From NCBI GenBank assembly GCA_018136815.1, contig CM030939.1, positions 558,001-622,000 on the forward strand: a stretch of DNA of 64,000 bases, read 5' to 3'. The notes below the pieces were generated by a model. It ran no database searches. It was not told the origin of the DNA and worked only from the letters and a program-made list of their open reading frames with translations. The DNA is from Isochrysis galbana (lineage: Eukaryota; Haptophyta; Isochrysidales; Isochrysidaceae). Positions 32,948 to 47,910 of this stretch are shown piece after piece (within the stretch, counting starts at the first letter, position 1; every line of letters begins with the position of its first letter). A program made the translations under genes and the position numbers.

Positions 32948-35900
32948 TCAGCGACTTGGCATAGTCCGCGCGAGCAAACGTGACCGCGCACGGACGGCGC
33001 AACTCCCGTGGCGGGCGCACGGGCAAGGCCACACCTGCGCATTGGAGCTCGCCAAGGATGAGGACAGCGCTTGGACAATGGTCGGAATGGACGGCACGAG
33101 CGTCTGCCTCAGCAACGGTGCGAGGCCCTCGAGTGCAACCAACGCTGCGAGCATAACCTTAGGGTTGGCAAAGCTCAGCTGCGGCGTAAAGGCGTCCACT
33201 AAACTCAGCAGCCGCGAGGAACGGGAGAGCACTTCGGGCTGGGCGCGAGCGAGGGATAGCAAGCGGTTTGCGCCCTCCTTCCGAGAGATCCAATCGGACG
33301 ACGAGAGTTGGCCCACGATAGTGCTCAGCTGATCGTCGATGGCCCCGGTGCCCTCCGAAGCCATGGGCTCGTCGTGCGAACGATGCGTGCCCGCCGAGGT
33401 ACCATGACGAGAGGCACACGACGGGCGGAGCGAGGAGCGGCGAGTCATAGGCGATTCACTAGTATCGTCGAGCGCAGCTGGGAACGTTCCGGCGGTGGAT
33501 GCGTCCACCTGAACGCGAGCCAACAGAAAACAGAGGGGTCAAGGTGCGAAGTAGCGGACGGGCGCGCATACACCCTTGCAACGGCTCGTCCACTGCCTAG
33601 CCCCCAATTCCCTATCGGCAGGCCGACCGCATGCGCAAGTTGCTTGCCCGCCCACGGCTTCTCCTCGTCCCGCGCATTACTTACCGCGTCCATGAGCTTT
33701 CTACGATCCTTCTCGGAGAGCTGGCGCCTCAGCAGCCGTTCCAACCGCTCCTGTACGTCCGCACATTGTCCCCTCGATTCTCGTATGAGAGAGACCAGCC
33801 CATGCCTCGTTGCCGACCGAGTCTCGCTCAGCCCTTCCGAGTTGAGGGCGCCGAACGCCTGAGAGACGAGATTCAAGATTGGGGCAGTCTATGCACGAGG
33901 AGCGAGCTCCTGCCCCGCGCGAGCTTTGCGACTCTGGTGGTGCGGTCTGCCTCAAGTAGCATGGCGCTCTCCACACCGCAAGATCGCATAGTTGCGGGAT
34001 GACTCGCACGCGCCTGCACTACTTTGTCTAGCTCTTTCATTTGCAGTACGCGCCTCCATCCCATCGATTCCAGCGCACGAGACAAGTGGATCGCAGCCTT
34101 GGCGCGCGCCTGGACGTGGTAAGCAACGCGCGGAGTGAGTGGAGCAAGGTTGGACGTGCACCGGGCAGGGGGAGGAGAGCGAGCTGGCTGACAAATGCGC
34201 ACGTGCGTAGTCCCTAGTCGCCGGGCGCTCCACCTGCGGGTTCCTGTGGGATGCGCAGGCTGCGAGAGCACAGATAACTCGCCCCTCAGAGACGCTCGCG
34301 GCCATAGCCATGAGCGCCCGGTTGGCTTCGTCTGCAATGAAGCCGTTCGTCTCGGCGCTCTTCTTGATGAGCATCGGCACGATTAAGTCAAGGTCCGCCT
34401 TCGGGCCATTGGGGTGGCGGCCGGGCGGGCCATAATAAGCACGGCTACAGTCACTAGCACTTTGAAGCTACGCTATGCGAAGCGCGGGCGCGCTTGCACT
34501 TGAGGAGACTGACCGCCCTGATGCTGACTGACCGCAAGGCGCACGCGCATATACCTCCATATGTCTGCCCAGCGTGACGAACATCTCCCTGAAGGCCATC
34601 GACGCGTTCTTGGCAAGCGCTGATCTTAGTGAGTCCGAGAAGGCGATGAGCTGCAGATTCAGTGAGTGCAGATGAGACAGGATGGCAATGTCGGGCGCGC
34701 CAGCGGGCTGTGCTGCGAAGAGACGGCGCAGCGTGTTGATGGCCTCGAACTGCGATGCCCAATCGCCCTCGCGATCGCCGTCCCTCAGCACGCCGATTGC
34801 TCGAGTTACGGTCGGCTCGGCAGCGCCTGGCGGCGGCAAGGAGGCGAGGTCTTCCGTCCTGAGCTCGATGATGGCGCCCGTGACGCTGCTCGATTCGGTT
34901 GAACCCCAACCGCCACGCTTCGACCCCTGGACTCCACGTGCCTTCCCCTCTTCCTCCGCCGCAGTCGCACGGCTCGCTGGGTCCCAAGGCCCGTCGGCAC
35001 TATGGCCGGCGGCAGCGCCGCGCCCCACGACATCAAGCGCAAGTCCCTTGTCCCCCAGGCGCACTGTGCCGCCGCGCCGGCCGACGGGTGGCCGCTCGCT
35101 GCCTTCGAGACCGCCATGCGAGCCAACGATGCCCAGGGAGCTCCCAGCTATCGTAGCATCGCCGCAGGCAAGCCTAGAGCCTCGACGCGGCCGGATGCCC
35201 ACAAGTCGGCTCGAGCTCCCGCACTCACCCGCGGTGTACACCTCTGGGAGGGACTGGATCTGCGAACTCGACTGCACCGCCCGCCGACCCTCCACGACCC
35301 GGTCCTGCCCTACAGCGCCTGCAAGCCTGTCGTCGATCGAGTCTGACGCATCCGGGTTTGACACGGCGATAGTTCGCTTCTGGGGCGCAGACTGCGAGCG
35401 TTGCCTTTCCTCGAAGGGGTAGCGCACCTGGAAAGCCAAAGAGAGTTAGAGCGCAAGGGTTTAACATGGCTTGCAGGAGAAGGGGAAGAGAGCGTCGGTG
35501 GCCGGACGCTTTTGCGCATGAGGGGCCTATTCGCGTTCTACCATCAGCCACAGAGCGTTGTGCTGGATGGGGCGTGTTGAACGAGGCTTACGTGCGGTGC
35601 CCTTACTGATGCCGTGGACGTGGATGCGCGCACGGCTCTTTCGTCGGGTGTCCCGGGTGGGCCGCCGTGGCTGGCTCGCCGCTGTTTCAGCAACTTCAGA
35701 GGGTCGGAGGTCGCACCTCGGTCGGAGTTTTCGACCGCCTCCGCATCGAACGCCCGACGCGCAGTGGGATGCCATAACTCCGTCTCGTCGGCTGCCCCTC
35801 TCCCACCAGGCAGCCACATCTCGATCTTGTCCCTGGTGAGGCGCGACGAGGATGTCGAGGGCACTCCGGAAGAGACGCACGCGGGCACGGGAGTGCTTGC

Positions 35901-38430
35901 CAACGTGGCCGGTGAGAAGCGGCCACAGACAGGCGAAGATGAGGGCGATGACTCACCGCCGACGCGCTCCAACATGCACGAGGAGGGCGACAAGCTGCAG
36001 GACGACGCGTCGGCCAATTCGGACACCGCACCCCGCGACACCCGACCGGGTACGTCGGAGAGGGAGGGCGATGGAGAGGGTGACGCGCGCCGGCTCGAGC
36101 TGGAAGGTGAGAGTACGCTTGCGAGAGGCGGGCCCGGGGCGGCGCTGCCGCTCCCCGCCGCCAGTGGCGGCGCCGACTGGGGTCCGGGATTGAAGGCGCG
36201 CGACTCATCGCCCGGCAACAGGATGATCATATCCGACCGTTTGAGGCGCGACCGTGAGCCGACGACTGCTGACACCTCGGTTGCGCCTATCGGGGCACGA
36301 CGGCCCAATACTGAGTCGGATCGCGCTGTCCCTTTATGTGGCGTGGTGATCGCAACTTCTCTCGTACTGTGGTCGAGATTCTCGGCGCCGGCTGCCTCCG
36401 CAAGCGGCCGCATCCCAACTAGGCTCGTTGAACGCGAGGAGCCAGAGCCGCCGCCTCCGCCTCCACCAGCGCCCAGCCCACGCTCCGCCGGCTTGTCCCA
36501 CGGAAGGCGACCACGCGAACAGGTCGTGATCGGCCGTCCGCTCGCTGTATTCTCCAGTAGGTCGCTAAAGTCGTCCACAGAGCTGGCAGCGCCATCCGTC
36601 AGGCTTTGGTGGCGCCCAGCCGACTCCTGCTGTGCAAGTGTCATCATCCCGCCCACGCCCTCGCCACCGAGGGCGGCGGCGGCGGCGCCTGCCGCACTCA
36701 GCGACGGCTGCGCCGTGAACTCGACCAAACTTTCTACGAACGAGGTGGCGGGCCCCAGCCCTCGCATGATTCGCTCGCGCACGCGCAGCTCAGTGTGCTC
36801 GGGTAGAGCGAGGTCTTGCAACATCGCGTCGAACGCGGCGGCGCCTGTCGACTGAGCGATGATCGGCAACGCCTCGTAGGCCGCCTTGGCCACCTTGGGC
36901 TTTGCGTCATCGAGGGCAGGACGGAGTGCGGTGAGAGCGGCGCGGTGCAGCTCAAGGGGCTGATCGGGGCTGGCGGCAAGCATCTGCGTGAGCACCATGA
37001 TGGCCTGTTCGCGAACGTGCGAGTTGGGGCTTTCTATGTATGGCAGCATTGGGACCACCCCGCGTGCGGGTGAGAGGAGCCCCATGAGCCGACGGATGAC
37101 GGTCAGGTTGGCCTGCCGGATGACGATCCGGTTGTCGGCAAACTTCTCCATCATCGGCGGCAAAAGTGTGGCGGCCGCCTCGCGCCAAGCAGAGAAGGTT
37201 TCGCCGAAGCGGTCAAGGAGCAAGGTGATAATCTGTCCACACATGGAGGGGAGACATTGGTGCAGACGGTTGGCGGGCTCCGAGGAGTGGGATGGCGCGG
37301 CTGAGGGGGCCTAGTGGCGTCGGGCGGAGCGCGCCTCTAGTGTTGTGAGGAGTATCTTGAAGTTCTGCTCGTCCAACATCGAGAGCAACTGTCCCATGAG
37401 CTCAGGGATGTGCCGGGAGATCCGCATGTGCCACTCCACCACCTCCGCCGGCGGACCGCTTGTTGAAGCGTTCAGGAGCTGTTGCAGCTGCCCAACTGCC
37501 GACGCACGTGCCTGCCAGTTGGAGGTCTGTCGGAGCTTCGCCACGAGCGCGGATGGGACGAAACCAAACTCAAGGTCGTCGGGAGCATAACCCGAGCTGG
37601 TGGTCTCGCCGTCCGAGTCCGAATCGAAATCGTCATGTCCGTCATGCAACGGCACCTCCCACCGCAAGTAGGCATCGCGCAACTGCGGCGAAAGACCGCT
37701 CACCACTTCTTGCCACTCGGACCCCACCGTGGCGCGCAGCCGGCCGAGGCACTGCGAAGCTGAAGATGAGATGGCGGTGTTGGGTTCGCCAAGCGCCTGC
37801 ACAACAGCCGAAGCGATGTCCTGAAGGCTCACGCGTAGCGCCTCGTCGGATCGAGCAGCGGTTGCAAGAGTAACGTTGGGCAACGAGAGGAAGAGGAGTG
37901 TGGCCTGTTTCTGCTTCCAGTCGGCGGACTGCAGGCCGAGCGCGAGCAGCTGACCCAATAGCGCAGGCAGCGAACGAGTTGATGCCATGTAGGCGATGAG
38001 CGCCTGTGACGCAGCCTTACGCACCGCCACCTTGGAGTCGGCCACCTGCCGTGACGCACGCACAGAGGCGCCGCTGTGGGCTCACGGTTGGAGGCGCTAA
38101 ATCACGCGCCACGTCTGGTGTGCGTACCTTTTCTATGATTGGTTGTACGAGCTCGTGCGCAGCGAGTTCGTCAATTCGCTCGTCGGTTTGAGAGACGAGC
38201 TCGGCAACTAGGCCTAGCGCGCGCTGACAGACCACCCAGTTCGAGTCTAGAAGCCGCTCTCGCAGCGCCGCCACCAGACTGGCCGTTTCGACAGGAGCGA
38301 GCGACCAGCCCTGCTGTGTGAGCAGCGAAGAGAGAGTGTCGAGCGCCTCAGTGCGCAGGTGTGAGACGGGCTCGTTGAGCGCCTGCAACGCCGCATCCCA
38401 CTCGGCAGGCCCAGCACCCCTCGTGCCCAT
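32948..38430 (-). CDS. TOGARAM1: TOGARAM (crescerin)-like TOG-domain protein, at least 8 exons
   Basis: Minus-strand exons 38430-38128, 38045-37335, 37232-35592, 35427-34555, 34398-34234, 34109-34014, 33858-33685 and 33508-33035; all phases are 0 and give at least 1479 aa. Exons 1-2 hold TOG1, then DDLEFGFVPSALVAKLRQTS, the linker entering TOG2, completed by exon 3 (MMEKFADNRIVIRQANLTVI). A Ser/Pro-rich linker follows, TOG3 spans exons 4-7 (FEAINTLRRLFAAQ, MLIKKSAETNGFIADEANRA) and TOG4 starts in exon 8. This layout matches TOGARAM/crescerin, which bind tubulin and set axonemal microtubule length. The introns at 37334 and 34013 start with GC. The start Met is uncertain (upstream in-frame Mets exist), the end of exon 3 has two possible donors, and the 3' end is unresolved; reading through exon 8 stops at 32948. 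Confidence 0.7.
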
Positions 38431-39655
38431 CCAGCCGTAACAGTACCTGGCCGCATGCAATGGGCAAAGGCCCGGCATGGTCAGAGAACCGTGACATGCG
38501 CATCGCATCGCACGGAGGAGAACGCCCGAGGATCTTTGCACGATCTCGTTCGGCACGCAGGCCCACCGTTTGCTGCTAGCTATGCGCACACCAAAAGAAA
38601 CGCTGGCGCTAGCTCCTCCATCAGTCCTTCTCGCTCACTCGCCCCGCCATCGCCCACCGCATCACTCCACTCCAAGGGACATTCTAGAGGCTGAGAAAGT
38701 GAGAAAGCCAGCAGGCAAGCGCCACTCCTCCACTCCTCGCAGCTCTCTCGCTCCTATCTGCCTTCTCTCCGCGGTCCGCTCTGCGTTTCCTTTCTGCCCT
38801 CTCTTCTCCAGCGACGCGCGAACACAACCACTCGTGTCCAACCCCAGCATCCCTACCCGCTCTTCCTCTGTGCTAGTCCCCTTCATCCCCCATCCGCAGC
38901 GCCAGCCTCTTGAAGCCTAGTCCCCGATACCTCCCCAGCCTGTCCTCTCTCTCGCTTCGCTTCCCTCGCACTCCTCCCTTCGTTAACACCCCCTCTCCCG
39001 TCCCTAACCTCGCGCCGGCCCACCTCTCACTCACTCATCGGCTCCTCTCCCCCGCTCCGCTCCCTCATGCCAGGGCCCGCTCCCTCGCTGCCTAGAAGCC
39101 TCCCTTCCCCATCCTCTCCCTTCCCCTCACCTCGCTGCGCACCCTGCGTTGCCTCCTCTCTTCTTTTACTCTGGCGCGAGTCGGCGGGTGGAGGCCGCCC
39201 ACCAGCCCCCCCCCCCCCGCCTCTGCAGGCCCGTTAGAACTTATAGCGTCGTAGGACATTTTGTTGTCTAGCATTCGTAGCCACATCCACCGGACGAGCC
39301 ATGCGCCAACCGCGCACACCCCCATCGCGGGGGAGGGGCTCCGTTGCCGTCGAAGGGCTACGGTCCCGCAGCACTAAGGTTATACTAACACAACAATAAA
39401 ACTCTGACGCTCCCCCATCGCCAAAGGCGAAACCCTGATTCTCCCAATCGTTGCCATTCCCGAGAAAGGTACAAGCTTACCTTTGAGGCTGAAATGTGCT
39501 CAAGCGTCAAAGACATAGGCCAGCAACAAATTCTTCGCCTATGTCGGCGGCATCCAAACCTGTAACATTCCTGCGTCGTCACCCAGCACCTGGTTGCCTA
39601 GCTGAGGTTGAATGAAGTGGAGGCTATTACCAAGCAAGTGACATGAAACATGAAG
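38431..39655. other. Intergenic, pyrimidine-rich; probable 5' flank and LTR debris
   Basis: 38600-39180 is CT-rich on the plus strand with repeated CTCTCTC/CCCTC words and no gene. 39380-39655 is less GC-rich and lies on the 3' side of the copia-type fragment at 39656, so it may hold that element's 3' UTR or LTR. Contains a C run at 39209-39219. Confidence 0.4.
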
Positions 39656-39796
39656 TCAGAGAATGGGGCATGCGGGGTTCAATCCAAGATGTTGGATTAA
39701 TTTGATTGATGCTCCCAGCGCGAGGTTGCGAAATTTTACGAATTTATTCTTCTCAAGCGCCTTGGTCATCATATCAGCGATAAGGCTGTAAACATG
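39656..39796 (-). pseudogene. RNase H C-terminus of a second copia family
   Basis: It reads HVYSLIADMMTKALEKNKFV and then KFRNLALGASIK before the stop at 39656. ADMMTK-L--NKF-KFR is the copia RNase H terminus seen in the intact element, but the residues differ enough to be another family. It breaks off at 39796, where a CTATCTAGATAT repeat tract starts. Confidence 0.7.
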
Positions 39797-39880
39797 TTAG
39801 ACAACTATCTAGATATTAGGCTATCTACTTTCAAAAAGCACTATCTATATCTATCTAGATAGCTGTGGGCGGCAAAGCTA
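39797..39880. repeat. CTATCTAGATAG-type repeat tract
   Basis: Several CTATCTAGATA, CTATCTA and CACTATCTATATCTATC words in about 80 bp, the same vocabulary as at 45-120 and in the hAT flanks at 0.4-1.3 kb. Confidence 0.6.
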
Positions 39881-39913
39881 ATATTAAGCTATTATTAGGT
39901 GCGCGGAGGAAAA

Positions 39914-40285
39914 AATATTGTTATAGTTTCAGCGATGGAGCGCGCGCCGACCGCTCCCACCTCACAGCCCCCCGCCGCCACGACGCCCCACCGGGGCCGC
40001 CCCAAGCCGCCGGAGCCGAAGCGCTCGCAGGCCGCCCCCCTGACTGACAGCGACGTCGACATGATCCTCCCGCCCTCACCTCCTCAGCAGCCACACAAGC
40101 AGGAAGCAGGCAGGGTCCTGTTCCCTGCAGAACAACAGCAACAGAGTCAGCCTCTGGCCCTGCCGCCTGCCTCAGACGCCATGCCACCACAACAAGGACT
40201 CCCCATGGTGGGTGGCAGCCCTGCTGCCACCCCCATGGAGGCAACTCCTACCATCAGTGCACCCCATGGGGGCGGGGGGAAAGGC
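39914..40285 (+). mobile_element. LINE-like 5' end with MERA ORF (truncated)
   Basis: A hairpin-like ATTGTTATAGTTTCAGCG precedes ATG at 39935. The ORF (MERAPTAPTSQPPAATTPHR ...) is Pro/Gln-rich with a short acidic patch (LTDSDVDMILPP), runs to 40297 and joins gypsy sequence at about 40285. The upstream and N-terminal sequence is nearly the same as at 61892-61960. Confidence 0.55.
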
Positions 40286-40704
40286 AGTCTAGGATGATAG
40301 AGGAGAGAGAGCGGTCGAGCCGTGATCTGGAGAACCGGTTAGTCAAGGAGGAGGTGCACATCTCGAACCTCCGGCCGTATCATACTTTCGTTGATGAAGA
40401 GCCGCTGGCTGACGACGAGTACATCGTTGAAAAGTTGCTCGATCGTCGTAGCCATGGCGATTCTATCGAGTACCTCGTGAAGTGGCGTGGCTATTCTATT
40501 CGAGAAGCCACCTGGGAGCCTCGTTCCGAGTTGCTCCGTCGTTGTTCTGATTTGCTTGATGATTATGATCGCTCCGTCGAAGAGACTTGTCCAGAAGATG
40601 TTGAGTCCCCGGAAGCAACTTCTTCGTCGGCCAGGGATACTCCTCTTCCTCCCGTTCTCGATGCGCCGTCTTCGCGCACTCGATCCAGGCTCCATCCTCG
40701 TTGA
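40286..40704 (+). pseudogene. Chromodomain end of a Ty3/gypsy (chromovirus) polyprotein
   Basis: In one frame VHISNLRPYHTF, the usual end of the integrase GPY/F region, is followed by EYIVEKLLDRRSHGDSIEYL and VKWRGYSIREATWEPRSEL, a complete chromodomain (aromatic cage Y, W and the KW-GY---TWEP motif), then an acidic tail and a stop at 40704. Such C-terminal chromodomains guide chromovirus integration to marked chromatin. Upstream integrase and RT are missing, replaced by LINE sequence at 40285. Downstream, the 3' UTR, polypurine tract and LTR follow in proper order. Confidence 0.85.
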
Positions 40705-41091
40705 TCCCATGTCTTGGGTAAGGGACCCGTCCCTCTAGGCTAGCCCCACGCCTCGGCTAGGGCTCCGAGTTCAAGTTTCCGTCCGAGCGAATCATGGAGG
40801 TGCTGAACGCGTGCTGCCTGCGCTCTACACCCGGCGCAACACCCGAGCAAAGCTCCTGTAAAAGGGAGAAGTGGGTGGGGCAGTGCGTACGAAAGAGGCC
40901 GCCGCGTTAAGCCGCCGATTTCGTGCTCGCTTTGGATCCAAAGGGTGTTCTTGTCTCCACGTTTCGCTCGCTATGTTTCGTTGCTTCTTGTTCCGATTCT
41001 GACCTCTGGTCAGCTCAGGTTCCAGTTTCCAGGTCTCTGTTTCCAGGTTCACCGCTCGACATCGGGAGACGTCTCGATCTTAGTCGGGGGG
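40705..41091 (+). other. 3' UTR and polypurine tract of the chromovirus
   Basis: Non-coding between the polyprotein stop and the LTR; ends in the purine tract TAGTCGGGGGG (41081-41091) directly before TGTCGCATTC. Confidence 0.6.
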
Positions 41092-42180
41092 TGTCGCATT
41101 CATCCTAGATGATGCGATTTCTAGGCTCTTATTTCCAGGTCCTTCGTCGTGCGGCCACACGGCGAAGCTCAGGTACATCTAGGTTGGTAGGGTTCGTCCC
41201 TAGCGATCTAGAATTCGAGTTCTTGTTTCGTTCCTTCTAGCCTGTCTGTCAGGTCTAGATTCCAGGTTTCCTCCTTTCGGGCAATCTTGACCCAAAGGAG
41301 CCAGGTCGCCTGTCACTCGCTGCGCGCTTGTCTCAGGCTCTCGAGTTACCTTGTGAAGGCTTGTTTAGCTTCTTGCAAGGCTTGTTGTTTCTTGTTGGGT
41401 TCCGGTTCTTTCTTGGGACCTGCTCACTTTTGTTGTCGTCCAGGCCTGTTCTTCATAGGTTCTGCTTGGCCTGGTTAGGGTTTCGTTGCCTTCCCGCGTT
41501 TGGCGTTCGCGTTGGCGTTCGGAAACTTCCTCTCACATTCCCTAGGTCCGCTACCCTTGGCTTGTAGGTCCTTGCTTCTTTCTTCTCGGTCAAGGTTTTG
41601 GCGAGCGAGTCGGTTGCTCTAGCCGCTCGAGATTTGAGGTTTAATTTGCCATCTCCCCTTGGAGATCGGTGTAGGTTCGCTTCCTAGGTGAGGGAATCTT
41701 TCCCCTTGATGCAAGTTACATGCAAGCCTTGGCCCCTTTGGTGTTTCTTCCCCTTGGTTGCTACTCAGGGTTGTTCGTTAGAAGCGTCTAGAAGGTTCAC
41801 GCTCAACGGCAAGATTTATTCGGTCGTGAAGACATCTCGTTGCGATCTGTATCCGAAGTGATCGCCGTGGTCGCGCGACATGACGCTCCCCTTCGGACTC
41901 TCCGCTACGTGGGAAGTTACAACGGAGACACGCTCCGGCCGTCGCTGCGGAGTCTCTCTCTCTCTCTCGCTCTCTCTCTCCGTCTCTCGCGACGTGTTTG
42001 AGTTATCGGTGATTTGGGGTCGCGGTTGCTTGATAATTTGCTTGGTTTGGGTGAATGATTCCGGTGTGTTCGTGAGTCGGTGTAACCTGTTGTTCTCAGG
42101 CTCTTTGTCCGTCGTTGTTCGCTGCGTCGCTGCACTCAAGCAGCCTAGGCTCCCTCCCTGAGGGAAGAGTTCTTTGTAGG
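41092..42180 (+). repeat. Chromovirus LTR (right end uncertain)
   Basis: It starts TGTCGCATTCATCCTAGATG followed by ATGCGA, so the first ~26 bases form an inverted repeat, as in the LTR at 57993. It is pyrimidine-rich with repeated CCAGGT and TTCTTG words and contains GAGGTTTAATTTGCCATCTC (shared with the 16-kb LTR). A CT microsatellite lies at 41955-41985. No matching terminus or second LTR was found; a tail of unrelated sequence may be included. Confidence 0.5.
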
Positions 42181-42580
42181 TCTAACAATCTCTTAAAACC
42201 CAACACACTAGGGCCGCTAGGAGCGCCTCGCCGCCCCACAGCCCTTCGTTCGCCGTTCGTTCCCCGTCCAGACACCCAAATGGGGTTGCCCGACCCAGTC
42301 CAGAATTTCATTCACCCGACTCCCGGTGGGGAGGAGGGCCAAAGCGCCGCGCTAGCCGCCGGTGCTGCTCGCGACGGAGTGGCTCAGAGCCCTCCGGCTC
42401 CGCTCGACTCGACAAGCCCTCTGTGAGCCCGGGTGTCCCTGGTGCGCCCCATACCTTGTCACAACATTCTTTTGAGTCTCATTCCTCACACACACACACA
42501 GCCACAGCCACTCCACTCCCCGAACCCCGAACCACAGCTAGGATATAACATTAATAATTTTATTTTATAATAGAGAGAGT
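42181..42580 (+). repeat. Retroposon fragment ending in the family-A type 3' tail
   Basis: 42420-42520 matches the minus strand at about 48160-48067 (GTGTCCCTGG ... CACAACATTC ... GAGTCTCA ... CACACA). The right end, GCTAGGATATAACATTAATA plus an AT-rich tail (42538-42577), is the 3' end of retroposon family A (17692, 63351). Different bodies thus share one 3' tail, as LINE/SINE partners do. Confidence 0.6.
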
Positions 42581-42644
42581 ACCGAGTACTTTAGTCTTCT
42601 CCGCACTACGACCTACGGCGAGCTCCACGTCAGCGACGACGGGG

Positions 42645-46040
<3,396 letters not shown>

Positions 46041-46737
46041 GCCATGTGTAAGAATGATGGTTGATGTCGTCCGTCATGAGAATCACAATGAACGACATAG
46101 CAACTTTGATGGATTACTTGATGGATGCTAAATGGCAACCCACACAAGCCCGGACGTGCCTTGTCATCGCGCGATTTCGAAATGACGTTGCGGGCTCTCC
46201 TTGGCTCGTGACGTGCTGTGGGATAGGCCACCAAGGGCGATAGAATGTGGCGCCAGTTGCAGTATGGGGTGAAGACGCACATCCTGCAGAAAAATGGACG
46301 GGGAGAACCGCCATTAGGTTTCCCCAAGAGAGGCTTCCTCTCTTGGCTTCCCCCCTTTTGGTACTCCCTTTCCCTTTCCGGGCACCCCCCGCGACTGACG
46401 GTTCATGGTTCCCCATCCTGCCCGCCGTGGAATTCCCCCCACACGCTGACGGTGCGTCACGTCCCGGGACCCACTTCCCCCGTTCTCTTGTGCGGTCCCC
46501 CACATTTCCCTTCCCTTGTTTCTTACTCGCCCACTAAGATTATACTACTACTTGGTTCGTTCATGGGGAGGCACGAGCCCCCCCATAGCCCAGGACGGCT
46601 TCTCTGGCGCTGGCAATGTGTGGCACGCCCGTGTTTTAGTCGAAGAAGGCCACCTAATCAAGTGGGTTCGACGGCGATTCGCCGCCGACCGCATCATACA
46701 TCATCAAGTGAGGAACCTACTTTTATAAGTGGGGGCC
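46041..46737. other. 3' flank of HSP70 and repeat fragments
   Basis: 46300-46540 (GGAGAACCGCC ... TTAGGTTTCCCC ...) resembles the minus strand at 48570-48330, so it is part of a dispersed family. 46533-46590 looks like a family-A 5' end (ACTAAGATTATACT ... ATGGGGAGGCACGAGCCCCC). No host gene is supported. Confidence 0.5.
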
Positions 46738-47674
46738 AACTAACTTTATAGTTAGACGCGATGGAGCGCGCCGCCGAGCCTCTCCTCTCCTTCGGGCCCC
46801 CCACCGAGGGCGGCCCTTCTGCCCCCATGGACCTGTCGCAGTCGAAGCGACCGCGTCCGCCGTCCGAGGCCGAGCAGGTGTGTGCGACCCCGGTCGCACC
46901 CCGCGGCCCGTGGCTCCGGCCACACCCAGCAAGACAGCCATGCTGGCCCCCCCCATGGGGGGTGGCAGGCTACAGGGCCCACCACACCACCACCACGGAC
47001 ACACAGACGACCCCTCCAAGAGCATGCCTTATGGCAGAGGCCCCTCCCACCCCGGCGACGGTCGCGCTGCCACGGCAGCGCGACCCGAGACCGGGTGGCC
47101 CTCATGGGCACAACATCATGACAACACAACCTGACAACACGAACAGCATACTTCCTTGGGGCCTCAAAGAGGACTGGTCAACAGGAGGCCGGAGGCAGAG
47201 CCCAGCCTCCAAGGAAAAGCGCTACCCTCTCTCCCAATCTCCCACATCCGCGAGACTGACCACGAGCCCGTACGTCCCTACACCACAGGAACCAGACTCA
47301 GAAGATGAGGACACCAACATGGACACAGACGCAACATACGACCTGTCGCTCCAACAAGAGGGCGACTACCCAGACACGCCGATCATAACACGACGGCGTC
47401 TGACAACGGTATTCGAAGAGAATTCAGAAGGTACTACTCCTGGCTGTACTCCCCGAAGAAGTCGCAACGCGAGCCCGAACTCGAACTCACACTATCAGAC
47501 CGGCCCCTCGCCGAACTTGACAAACGCCGCCTAGAAGGGAGAATCTCGGTGGACGAGACCCTCTTAGCCATCCGGAGCATCGGACCTGGCAAGAGCGCGG
47601 GCCCGGATGGGATACCGGCGGAAGTTTACAAGGCACAGGTGGGACTTCAAGTGCCGGCAGAATTGATAATATAG
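46738..47674 (+). mobile_element. L1-like LINE fragment: hairpin, MERA ORF, RT start
   Basis: The hairpin CTAACTTTATAGTTAG (46740-46755) lies just before ATG 46761 of MERAAEPLLSFGPPTEGGPS, open to 47534. An overlapping frame (47432-47674) encodes RRLEGRISVDETLLAIRSIG and then PGKSAGPDGIPAEVYKAQ, the signature start of an L1-type reverse transcriptase. The two frames are offset, so one indel separates them, and endonuclease is missing or deleted. This copy ties the MERA starts to a LINE family. It is truncated right after the PDGIPAE motif. Confidence 0.75.
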
Positions 47675-47721
47675 AGTCTACGAGATTAGATACACACCGA
47701 GCCAGAACAATGGTGAAATCA

Positions 47722-47910
47722 TAGTCTCCCACCCCCTTCTCTCCAACTCCTGGCCGAAGCAGTGCGCGCGGCCTCCCCGGAACCGGCTTCTCCGCTAAAG
47801 AGGGAACTGGGGAAGGGGGAGGGGGTTGTTAGGGGTAAAGGTTGGGTTGTAGGGAGGTCCACCAGCACACTGCCTCACGCCGCATACGTAGCGGGGATTT
47901 TTAAGAAGAT
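47722..47910 (+). repeat. Dispersed repeat, inverted partner at 51.6-51.8 kb
   Basis: It runs from GTCTCCCACCCCCTTCTCTC to GGGGATTTTTAAGAAG and matches the reverse complement of about 51560-51755 along its length with scattered differences. It sits between the LINE fragment and the repeat at 48.07 kb; probably LINE-derived. Confidence 0.6.

Noticed and set aside
33873-34013. Extension of TOGARAM exon 6 into ASHPATMRSCGVESAML
   Set aside because: The TOG helix order is better continued by exon 7 (AFGALNSEGLSETR); the extension would duplicate a helix and ends without a good donor.
42281-42426. ORF MGLPDPVQNFIHPTPGGEEG as gag after the 41-kb LTR
   Set aside because: Neighbouring sequence matches a dispersed repeat at 48.1 kb and there is no gag feature; left as repeat.
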